Part shown: positions 6,278 through 13,131 of the stretch, piece after piece | Numbering within the stretch: position 1 is the first letter of the stretch | Layout: each line of letters opens with the position of its first letter | Assembly (NCBI GenBank): GCA_039184055.1 | Contig: JBCDBH010000111.1 | Coordinates: forward strand, 1 to 15,812 | Source: JBCDBH01 sp039184055 | GTDB taxonomy: Bacteria; Acidobacteriota; Thermoanaerobaculia; Multivoradales; J023 | Length of the DNA: 15,812 bases | Direction of reading: 5' to 3' | Notes under the pieces: model-generated | What the model saw: only the letters and a program-made list of their open reading frames with translations | What the model was told of the DNA's origin: nothing | Database searches by the model: none | Program-made: the position numbers and the translations under genes

Positions 6278-7678
6278 ATGTCCGACACACGTATCGAGCA
6301 CGACAGCCTGGGACCGGTCGAGGTTCCCGCGGGCGGCTATTACGGTGCGCAAACCGAGCGCGCGCGGCAGAATTTCCCGGTCAGCGGGCTACGGTTTCCG
6401 CGCCGCTTCATCGCCGCGATGGCCTTGATCAAGCGTCATGCCGCGACGGTCAATCTCGATCTCGGCATTGTCGATGAGGAACAGGCACGCGCCATCGTCC
6501 AGGCCGCCGACGAGGTGATCGCCGGGCGTCACGATGGCGATTATCCGCTCGACATCTTTCAGACCGGCTCGGGCACCTCGACCAATATGAACACCAACGA
6601 GGTGATCGCCAACCGCGCGATCGAAATCCTCGGTGGCGAAATCGGCTCGAAGAGCCCGGTGCATCCCAACGATCACGTCAACGCCGGACAGAGCTCGAAC
6701 GACACCATTCCCACTGCCACCCACGTCGCCGCGTATGGCGCGGTGGTGGAGGATCTCGAGCCGGCGCTGCGTCACCTCGCCGACACGCTCGAAGCCAAGG
6801 CGCGGGAATTCGACGAGGTGGTGAAGATCGGTCGCACCCATCTCCAAGACGCGGTGCCGGTGCGACTCGGTCAGGAATTCTCGGGCTACGCCCAGCAGAT
6901 TCGCTACGGACTCGACCGGCTCGACGCGGTCAAGCCACGACTCGCCGAGCTCGCCCTCGGTGGCACCGCGGTCGGCACCGGTCTCAACGCGCCGCCGGGA
7001 TTCGCCGATCGGGTGATCGCCGGCATCGCCGAGCAGACCGGTCACCCCTTCGTGCCGGCGCCGAATAAATTCGAGGCCCTGGCCGCCAAAGACGCCTGTG
7101 TCGAGACCTCGGGCGCGCTCAACACTCTCGCCGCCTCGCTCACCAAGATCGCCAACGACATCCGCTGGCTCGGCTCGGGCCCGCGTACTGGCCTCGGCGA
7201 GATCGCGCTGCCGAGCCTGCAGCCCGGTAGCTCGATCATGCCCGGCAAGGTCAACCCGGTGATTCCCGAATCGGTGCTGATGCTGTGCGCGCAGGTGGTC
7301 GGCAACCACACGACGATCACCGTCGGTGGCATGAGCGGCAATTTCGAGCTCAACGTCATGATGCCGGTGATCGCCTACAACCTGTCGCAGAGCATCGAGA
7401 TTCTCGCCAACGGCAGCCGCATGCTCGCCGATCGCTGTGTCGCCGGTCTGACCGCGAACGAAGCCCAGGTGCGCGACATGGTCGAACGCAGCCTCGCCAT
7501 GGTCACCAGCCTGGTGCCCAAGATCGGCTACGACCAGAGCGCGGCGATCGCCAAGGAAGCCTTCGCCACCGGTCGCACGGTGCGCGAGCTGGCGCAGGAG
7601 AAGGGCGTGCTACCCGAAGACGAGCTCGAGCGCGCCCTCGATCCGCGCGGCATGACCGAAGGCGGGATCCAAGAGTGA
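6278..7678 (+). CDS. fumC: Class II fumarate hydratase
   Basis: Iron-independent fumarase catalyses fumarate + water to L-malate in the TCA cycle and acts as a cytoplasmic homotetramer. At 466 residues it has the usual family length. Signature motifs are present: GSGTSTNMN (97-105), HPNDHVN (129-135), QSSNDTIPTA (138-147), GRTHLQDA (185-192, His188 of the active site) and the GSSIMPGKVNP loop (317-327, with Ser319 the expected catalytic base). The open frame extends upstream to 6077, but the ATG at 6278 has AGGAG (6266-6270) seven bases before it and starts a normal fumarase N-terminus (MSDTRIEHDSLG). Its TGA overlaps the GTG of the ParA-like gene, so it heads an operon. Aspartase is a relative, but the HPNDHVN and overall pattern favour fumarase. 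Confidence 0.96.
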   Translation: MSDTRIEHDSLGPVEVPAGGYYGAQTERARQNFPVSGLRFPRRFIAAMALIKRHAATVNLDLGIVDEEQARAIVQAADEVIAGRHDGDYPLDIFQTGSGTSTNMNTNEVIANRAIEILGGEIGSKSPVHPNDHVNAGQSSNDTIPTATHVAAYGAVVEDLEPALRHLADTLEAKAREFDEVVKIGRTHLQDAVPVRLGQEFSGYAQQIRYGLDRLDAVKPRLAELALGGTAVGTGLNAPPGFADRVIAGIAEQTGHPFVPAPNKFEALAAKDACVETSGALNTLAASLTKIANDIRWLGSGPRTGLGEIALPSLQPGSSIMPGKVNPVIPESVLMLCAQVVGNHTTITVGGMSGNFELNVMMPVIAYNLSQSIEILANGSRMLADRCVAGLTANEAQVRDMVERSLAMVTSLVPKIGYDQSAAIAKEAFATGRTVRELAQEKGVLPEDELERALDPRGMTEGGIQE

Positions 7679-8478
7679 GCCTCACCACGCTTGCTTTGGC
7701 GAGTGAAAAAGGCGGCGTCGGCAAGACGACCCTGACGCTCAATCTGTCGTATGCGCTCGCCAAGCGCGGTTGGAAAACCCTGGTGGTCGACACCGATCCC
7801 CAGGGTGGCATCGCCTCGTCGACCCACCAGAAGCTGCGCGCTCATCGCGGCCTGGTGGGGGTGATCGCCGGCGATACGACGGTCGCCGAAGACATGGTGG
7901 TGACCCGAGAGCCGCAGCTGGCGCTGCTGCCGGTCGGGCCGGTGGGCGTGTCGATGATCTGGTTCGAACAGCTCGCCAACGGCGACGCCATCCGCGCTTT
8001 TCTCGACACAGTGCCCGACGACTTCGACATCGTGATCTTCGACACGCCCCCGGGCGCCAACGGCGCCACGCTGGGCGTGCTCCGTGCCTGTCAGCACGTC
8101 ATCTCGCCGCTCCAGGCCGAGCCGTTGGCGGCCCGCTCGATCCCGAGCTTTCTCAAGCTGCTCGGCGCGCTCCGTGGCAGTGGCGAGGCGGCGCGTTTGG
8201 CCGGCTTCGTGCTCACCATGCTGCAGAGCCGTAACGAGGATTCGCTCGGTGTCGCGCAGGAAAGCTGGCGTCTGCTCGAAGAGCAGTATGTCTTCGATTC
8301 CGCGGTGCCGCGCGACCCGGCTTTTCTCGCCGCCAGCACGGCGGGGGCGCCACTCGCCCTGTTGCGCAAACGGCCCCCGGCGGTGGCGGCCATTTTCGAT
8401 CAGCTCGCGGCCGAGGTCGAAACCCGTCTCGGTATGGAGCTGGAGGAGGAATCGGGTGCCATCCCACTTCTGGATTGA
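7675..8478 (+). CDS. ParA/MinD-family P-loop ATPase
   Basis: ParA-type ATPases dimerise on ATP and position DNA, protein clusters or envelope machinery. This 267-residue protein has a deviant Walker A KGGVGKTT (residues 12-19) with signature Lys12 and Lys17, a Walker A' LVVDTDPQGG (36-45) and a Walker B DIVIFDTPPG (118-127, Asp123). There is no N-terminal helix-turn-helix, so it is the short form typical of small or orphan ParAs rather than a plasmid P1-like ParA. The start is GTG at 7675, which shares GTGA with the fumarase stop. The open frame reaches upstream to 7285 but only as a shadow of fumarase. No ParB-like gene or parS-like repeat is visible. The partner is probably the Roadblock-like protein that overlaps its 3' end. 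The cargo is unknown. Confidence 0.92.
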   Translation: MSLTTLALASEKGGVGKTTLTLNLSYALAKRGWKTLVVDTDPQGGIASSTHQKLRAHRGLVGVIAGDTTVAEDMVVTREPQLALLPVGPVGVSMIWFEQLANGDAIRAFLDTVPDDFDIVIFDTPPGANGATLGVLRACQHVISPLQAEPLAARSIPSFLKLLGALRGSGEAARLAGFVLTMLQSRNEDSLGVAQESWRLLEEQYVFDSAVPRDPAFLAASTAGAPLALLRKRPPAVAAIFDQLAAEVETRLGMELEEESGAIPLLD

Positions 8479-8983
8479 TCACACCGAGCTCGACGCGCTC
8501 CTACGCGCCGTCGAGAATCCGGCCGCGGCCCCGGTGAGCGCGGTGACCACCCCGGTGGTCACGAGCACGCCGACGCCGGTCAGCGCTGCGAAACCGACGC
8601 CCGACTCCTTCACTCCGACCTCGAGCTCACTCGAGCGTCGACTATCCGAGCTGAGTGATTGGTTGACCGCGCGGGTCGCCTGCGACCAGGTGTTCGTCGC
8701 CGGTCCGGAAGGTCTGGCGCTGTTCGAACGAGACGCCGACCCCGAGCTGGTGGCCGCCGCGTCCTCGCTGACCAATCTCTGGGGCTCGCTCGCGGCGTCT
8801 CTCGATCTGGCGAGTCAAACTCGCATCGAAGTCGACCTCGACGCCGATCGGGTGCTCTCGCTGAGCCTGGCGAACGCGACGTGGGGGATGTCGAGCCTGG
8901 GAATCGTCACCACTGAGCGACTCGACACCGAGATGGCCCACGCGGTGACCCGCGCCTTTCGTATGACGGTCGGCACGGAGTAG
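8456..8983 (+). CDS. Roadblock/LC7-like domain protein with N-terminal motif and Pro/Thr linker
   Basis: A 175-residue protein. Residues 1-20 are a short segment (HFWIDHTELDALLRAVE). Residues 21-58 are a Pro/Thr/Ser/Val linker. Residues 59-170 are Roadblock/LC7-like: helix RRLSELSDWLTA, strand DQVFVAGPEGLALFE, helix ELVAAASSLTNLWGSLAASL, then strands IEVDLDADRVLSLSL and GMSSLGIVTTE and a final helix. Roadblock proteins such as MglB are dimeric regulators of small GTPases and related switches. The start is GTG at 8456, inside the ParA gene (23-bp overlap), preceded at five bases by a strong GGAGGAGGA (8442-8450). A longer upstream open frame to 8084 is a shadow. The fold call is by eye. A regulatory role for the ParA neighbour is inference. 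Confidence 0.75.
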   Translation: MPSHFWIDHTELDALLRAVENPAAAPVSAVTTPVVTSTPTPVSAAKPTPDSFTPTSSSLERRLSELSDWLTARVACDQVFVAGPEGLALFERDADPELVAAASSLTNLWGSLAASLDLASQTRIEVDLDADRVLSLSLANATWGMSSLGIVTTERLDTEMAHAVTRAFRMTVGTE

Positions 8984-8991
8984 GACGAGAA

Positions 8992-9414
8992 TCAGGGAGC
9001 CGGTCGGGTCGCGCGCAGATACGCCACCGAGCTCTCGATCAGCTCCTTCAGCACATCCATATCGACGTCGGCGAGCTTGTTGACGTACAGACACGATTTG
9101 CCGGTCTTGTGCTTGCCGAGCCGACCGAGCTTCTCGTCGAAGCCGCCGAAACCGGACATGATGTAGAGCGTCATCGACTTCTTGCGAGGTGAGAAGCCGG
9201 TCAAGAACCAATCACCCTCGCGACCGCTTTCGTAAACGTAGTGGTACGACCCGAAACCGACGATGGTCTTGCCCCACATGGTGGGTTCCTCACCGGTGAT
9301 CTCGGCCATTACATCGCGTAGCACCAGGGCATCGGCGCGCCGCGTGTCGTGCTCGACGCCGTTCAGGAATGCGTCGACGTCATCGTTTCCGGGACGAGTC
9401 TTGAGCTCGGCCAT
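8992..9414 (-). CDS. DUF1801 family protein
   Basis: A 140-residue protein resembling the DUF1801 (YdhG-like) family, whose function is not established. Typical elements are VDAFLNGV (13-20), a DALVLRDVMAEITGEEPTMW helix-to-loop region (28-47), GFGSYHYVY (53-61) and the strand MTLYIMSGF (80-88). LGKHKTGKSCLYVNKLADVD (101-120) follows, then a closing helix to about 136. It is cytoplasmic, with no signal peptide or membrane span. The start has AGGAG (9424-9428 on this strand) nine bases upstream. It converges on the Roadblock-like gene with only an 8-bp gap and is divergent from the PLA2-like gene, so it is probably a monocistronic, unrelated housekeeping or stress gene. Confidence 0.88.
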   Translation of the reverse strand: MAELKTRPGNDDVDAFLNGVEHDTRRADALVLRDVMAEITGEEPTMWGKTIVGFGSYHYVYESGREGDWFLTGFSPRKKSMTLYIMSGFGGFDEKLGRLGKHKTGKSCLYVNKLADVDMDVLKELIESSVAYLRATRPAP

Positions 9415-9516
9415 GACGTAGTTCTCCTAATTGGATTCGAACTCTCGATGGCGGCGAGCGTATCGTAAACTCCTGGCTCGATAATTCTTGGCGCGATTGA
9501 ACACGGAGTGTGAGAC
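9415..9516. promoter_or_regulatory. Divergent promoter region, DUF1801 and PLA2-like operon
   Basis: This 102-bp gap is A/T-richer than its flanks. For the + operon GATAAT (9480-9485) is a good -10 candidate, but no good -35 lies 16-18 bases upstream. For the - gene TACGAT (about 9463-9468 on the reverse strand) is a weak -10 candidate. Neither is certain. The PLA2-like gene has GGAG at 9505-9508, eight bases before its ATG. Confidence 0.4.
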
Positions 9517-11406
9517 ATGAAGGGAACCTTCAAAGCGACGACGATTCGTAGCGCGTTCGGTGACGGGCGAAGTTTCTCGATCGATCGTTTTGTCGATCGC
9601 CCGGCCAGCGACACCCCGGGCGATGTCGGGGTATGTCTGAGCGGCGGTGGGTCACGCGCGCTCAGCACGGGAATGGGTCAGCTACGCGCCCTGGCGCACA
9701 TCCAGGTGGGCGATTCGACCCTTCTCGGCCAGACCAAAGCTCTGTCGGTGGTGTCGGGAGGCGGCTGGTTGGCCATCCCCTTCACCTACCTCACCGCCGG
9801 CACCTCGGACGACGACTATCTCAACCGTTTCGTCGCCGATCCGGGTCGTCTGGTGCCCACCGAGACGCCGGGACACACGCCCGCGGAAGTGCTCGATCAT
9901 CTCCCGGAAGGCAACGTCGCCAACGCGGTCACCGACGAATTCTCCTTGCTCGATCTGGCCATCAAAGCCGCGCTCTTGTGGTTCGACGGCACCCCGGCTC
10001 ACTTCCTGTGGCAGGCGTTGATGGCGACCGCCTTTCTCGAACCCTACGGGCTGAGCAGCCCACACCGCGATTCGTCGCTGCCGACGACGACCTTTTCGTT
10101 CGACGCCAAAACGGTGGCGCGCGACATCGTGGTGCCCAATCCGGATCTCGGCTTCGTCACCGCGCACGTCGTCGACCAGGGGCCCGAGCGTCACCATCGG
10201 CCTTTCTTGATCAGCAACTCGGCGATGTTCGTCAACGAAGAAGATCAGGATTTCGAGCTCCTCGTGCCGGTCCAGGCGACCCCGTTCGTCACCGGAATCG
10301 TCGGCGCTCCGTCACCCGGCACCGACGCCAACGGCCGCGCGCCAGGGGGCGGCGGCGTCACCAGCTTCGCCTTCAACTCGGCGCTTCGCCGAGTCGACTC
10401 GATCGGCGGCATGGTCACCGGCGAGGTCGACGTCGAGCAACAGCGTCAATGGTCGCTCGCCGATATTCTCGGTGTCAGCAGCGCCGCCTTCGCCCAGACC
10501 CTGCAGAACCTCTTCACCCGTTGGCGCGCCAATCCGCGCGAGTTCCTCGAGGCCTATGCCGCTCGCGCTCCCCGGCTCGAGGTCTGGCGCGAAACCCATC
10601 TCAGCGATCGCGCCCAGGTCGAAGCGACCCTCGAAACCCTCGCCGATCCGACGCAAGAAGGCGTCTTCGATCTGCTCGACGGGCTCAAAGACATCATTCC
10701 CGAATATCGCTATTGGCCGGTGCTCGACGCCCAGGCCGACGTCGACATCGAACCGACTCGCTTCGCCGACGGTGGCAACCTCGAAAACACCGGGGTCGCC
10801 GGTATGCTGACCTACAGCGACATTCGACGGGTGATCGCCTTCTTCAACTCATCGGTGGCGATCGAAGCCACCAAAAAGGGCGCTTTCGACGCTTCCGGCA
10901 AGGAAATCCCGGGCACCCGCGTCAAAGTCGATGCCGCGCTGCCGCCGCTCTTCGGCTACCAACCCTTCGAGGAAAACGTCGGCTATCGACTCTACGCCGG
11001 CGACGCCGAGCCCAAGGATCCAGTACTGCAACACAATCAACTCTTCCCCGCCGAGCGCTTCGCCGAGCTGCTGCGTGGCCTGTGGCAAACCCACGAAGCC
11101 GGTGCCGGTACCGTCGTGGCGCAAAACGAGCTATCGGTGCTCGACAACGCCTGGTTCGGGATCGAGGGCGATCGCACGGTCGATCTCCTGTGGGTGTATT
11201 TGGACAAAGCCTCGGTGTGGGAGAGCGAGCTGAGCAACGACGTTCGCGCGCTGCTCCGGCGCGACGAGCTGAGCAGCTTTCCCAACTTCTCGACGCTCGA
11301 CACCGAGCTCGATCCGACCCAGATCAACCTGCTCGCCCATCTCACCTCCTGGGTGGTGGCAAGCAGCGAGAAACGCGAGCTCTTCACCGACATGTACCGG
11401 GACTGA
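9517..11406 (+). CDS. Cytosolic PLA2 / lysophospholipase-B-like hydrolase
   Basis: Enzymes of the PLA2_B/patatin fold deacylate phospholipids or lysophospholipids with a Ser-Asp dyad. This 629-residue protein has the glycine-rich oxyanion motif LSGGGSRA (41-48) and a nucleophile elbow VVSGGGW (78-84, Ser80), comparable to the GLSGGSW of fungal phospholipase B. The second catalytic site is FADGGNLENTGVAGML (416-431, Asp418), comparable to the Asp-Gly-Gly of cPLA2 and patatins. The 330-residue spacing between Ser and Asp and the Asn-Thr-Gly after Asp418 point to the cPLA2/PLB branch rather than short patatins. No signal peptide is visible, so it is probably cytoplasmic. The start has GGAG at eight bases. 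It is the first gene of a three-gene operon, six bases before the VCBS lipoprotein. The actual substrate is unknown. A long Arg-rich open frame overlaps it but is a shadow. Confidence 0.82.
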   Translation: MKGTFKATTIRSAFGDGRSFSIDRFVDRPASDTPGDVGVCLSGGGSRALSTGMGQLRALAHIQVGDSTLLGQTKALSVVSGGGWLAIPFTYLTAGTSDDDYLNRFVADPGRLVPTETPGHTPAEVLDHLPEGNVANAVTDEFSLLDLAIKAALLWFDGTPAHFLWQALMATAFLEPYGLSSPHRDSSLPTTTFSFDAKTVARDIVVPNPDLGFVTAHVVDQGPERHHRPFLISNSAMFVNEEDQDFELLVPVQATPFVTGIVGAPSPGTDANGRAPGGGGVTSFAFNSALRRVDSIGGMVTGEVDVEQQRQWSLADILGVSSAAFAQTLQNLFTRWRANPREFLEAYAARAPRLEVWRETHLSDRAQVEATLETLADPTQEGVFDLLDGLKDIIPEYRYWPVLDAQADVDIEPTRFADGGNLENTGVAGMLTYSDIRRVIAFFNSSVAIEATKKGAFDASGKEIPGTRVKVDAALPPLFGYQPFEENVGYRLYAGDAEPKDPVLQHNQLFPAERFAELLRGLWQTHEAGAGTVVAQNELSVLDNAWFGIEGDRTVDLLWVYLDKASVWESELSNDVRALLRRDELSSFPNFSTLDTELDPTQINLLAHLTSWVVASSEKRELFTDMYRD

Positions 11407-11412
11407 CGGTCG

Positions 11413-13131
11413 ATGCCGACGAGTCGTGGAGCAGGTGACGCCTGGGCGAGCACCCCTCGCATCGTCGCCGCGACTCTCGTTGCCGTGCTGCCGTGGCTCG
11501 GCTGCGATCGACCGGTGGCCGAATCGACCGCGACTCCGACCTCCGCGACGACGGTCGAACAGGGTCTCTCGACCGACCAGGCCACCGCCCTGGGCATCGA
11601 CTTCGTCCATGTCAGCGGTCGCGCCGGTCAGTTCTATCTCCCCGAGATCACGGGCTCGGGCGTGGCGCTCTTCGACGCCGATGGCGACGACGATCTCGAT
11701 CTCTACCTGGTCCAGGGCGGCTCGGTCGACAATCCAGGCACCGTGAGCGATCGGCTCTTTCTGAACCAGCTCGCCGAAACCGACGCGCTCGCCTTCGTCG
11801 ACGCCACCGAGACGTCGGGAATCGACGCGCGAGGCTATGGCATGGGGGTCGCGGTGGGCGACGTCGACAACGACGGCCACGCCGATCTCTACGTCACCAA
11901 TCTCGGCCCCGACGAGCTGTGGCGCAATCGTGGCGACGGCACCTTCGAACGGGTCGACGGACCGTGGTCGAAGCAGGATCTCTGGAGCGTCAGCGCCACC
12001 TTCGTCGACATCGACGGCGACCGGCATCTCGACCTCTACGTCGTCCACTATCTCGACTTCAGCCTCGCCACCCACCGCATCTGTCCGACCTCACGCGGTG
12101 AGGACGACTATTGCGGACCGGTGTCGTTTCGCCCGCTCCCCGACCGGCTCTACCGCAATCGCGGCGACGGCACCTTCGAAGACGTCACGGTCGCCGCCGG
12201 CATCGGCGGGCTTCCCGGATCGGGTTTGGGCGTCGTGGCGAGCGACGTCGACGCCGACGACGACCCAGATCTCTTCGTCGCCAACGACAAGATGGCCAAC
12301 ACCCTGTGGCTGAACGCCGGGAACGGCACCTTCGAAGACGCCGCCGCCCTGTGGGGGGTCGGCGTCAACCGCGACGGCGTCGCCGAGGCCGGTATGGGGG
12401 TCGACGCGGGCGACATGGACGGCGATGGCGACGACGACCTCTTCCTCGCCCACCTCGCCGGTGAAACGCACACGCTCTATCGCAACGACGGCGGTTTCTT
12501 TCGCGACGTCACCGTGGCGGCCAAGATCGCCGGTCCGAGCCTGTCGATCAACGGTTTTGGCGCGCGCTACGTCGATCTCGATCTCGATGGTTGGCTCGAT
12601 CTGGTGGTGACCGGAGGACACGTGCACCGTATCCCCGAGCTGGTCGAAATCGGCGATCCCTTTCCCTACCACCAACCGAGTCAGCTCCTACGCAATCAGG
12701 GTGACGGCACGTTCGAAGACGTCACCGAGCCGCTGGGTGGCGACCTGGTGCTATCCCGCGTCGCCCGCGGCTTGGCGATCGGCGACCTCGACGACGATGG
12801 CGACGCGGACGTGATCACCACCGCCGTGGACAGCGCGCCCCTGGTGCTTCTCAACCGTACCGATCCCGACTCGTGGATCGGCGTCACCCCGATCGAAGCC
12901 GGCCGCGTGGCGATCGGCGCGCGCGTCCGCCTGCTCGGATCCGAACCCGTCCAGACGAGGCGTATCGACCGGGGTGGCAGCTACGCGTCGTCGAGCGATC
13001 CGCGGGTCAGCTTTGGCATCACGACGAGTCCTAGCGACATCGAAATCGTCTGGTCAGACGGCACGACGGAGCGTTACGCCGATCTCGACCCGGGCCACTA
13101 CCACCGTCTCGAACGGAGCTCGTCACCATGA
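11413..13131 (+). CDS. CRTAC1-like VCBS/FG-GAP repeat lipoprotein with ASPIC/UnbV domain
   Basis: A 572-residue exported protein. Residues 16-30 are hydrophobic and end at Cys31 (LPWLGC), a possible but imperfect lipobox. Seven calcium-loop FG-GAP/VCBS motifs follow, for example FDADGDDDLDLYL (87-99), GDVDNDGHADLYV (149-161), VDIDGDRHLDLYV (198-210), SDVDADDDPDLFV (277-289), GDMDGDGDDDLFL (333-345), VDLDLDGWLDLVV (387-399) and GDLDDDGDADVIT (457-469). They suggest a seven-bladed beta-propeller. Cys224 and Cys234 (the latter in DYCGP) match a Cys pair common in this family. Residues about 500-568 are the ASPIC/UnbV domain (GGSYASSSDPRVSFG, then VWSDGTTERYADLDPGHYH). The family is often found beside TPR proteins, as here. 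It is six bases after the PLA2-like stop and overlaps the next ATG. Likely role: surface or periplasmic binding. Ligand unknown. Confidence 0.93.
   Translation: MPTSRGAGDAWASTPRIVAATLVAVLPWLGCDRPVAESTATPTSATTVEQGLSTDQATALGIDFVHVSGRAGQFYLPEITGSGVALFDADGDDDLDLYLVQGGSVDNPGTVSDRLFLNQLAETDALAFVDATETSGIDARGYGMGVAVGDVDNDGHADLYVTNLGPDELWRNRGDGTFERVDGPWSKQDLWSVSATFVDIDGDRHLDLYVVHYLDFSLATHRICPTSRGEDDYCGPVSFRPLPDRLYRNRGDGTFEDVTVAAGIGGLPGSGLGVVASDVDADDDPDLFVANDKMANTLWLNAGNGTFEDAAALWGVGVNRDGVAEAGMGVDAGDMDGDGDDDLFLAHLAGETHTLYRNDGGFFRDVTVAAKIAGPSLSINGFGARYVDLDLDGWLDLVVTGGHVHRIPELVEIGDPFPYHQPSQLLRNQGDGTFEDVTEPLGGDLVLSRVARGLAIGDLDDDGDADVITTAVDSAPLVLLNRTDPDSWIGVTPIEAGRVAIGARVRLLGSEPVQTRRIDRGGSYASSSDPRVSFGITTSPSDIEIVWSDGTTERYADLDPGHYHRLERSSSP

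Noticed and set aside
7285..7674. 130-residue N-terminal extension of the ParA-like protein
   Set aside because: It is an Arg-rich shadow of fumarase in another frame. The GTG at 7675 begins directly at the ParA N-terminal strand.
9427..9450. tRNA T-arm-like sequence (TTCGAATCC on the - strand)
   Set aside because: The flanking bases do not pair as a T-stem and no anticodon or acceptor arms could be found, so neither a tRNA nor a clear att site is supported.
9633..11438. 601-residue open frame overlapping the PLA2-like gene
   Set aside because: It is very Arg-rich with no domain pattern, whereas the overlapping frame has clear lipase motifs. It is a product of high GC at codon position three.
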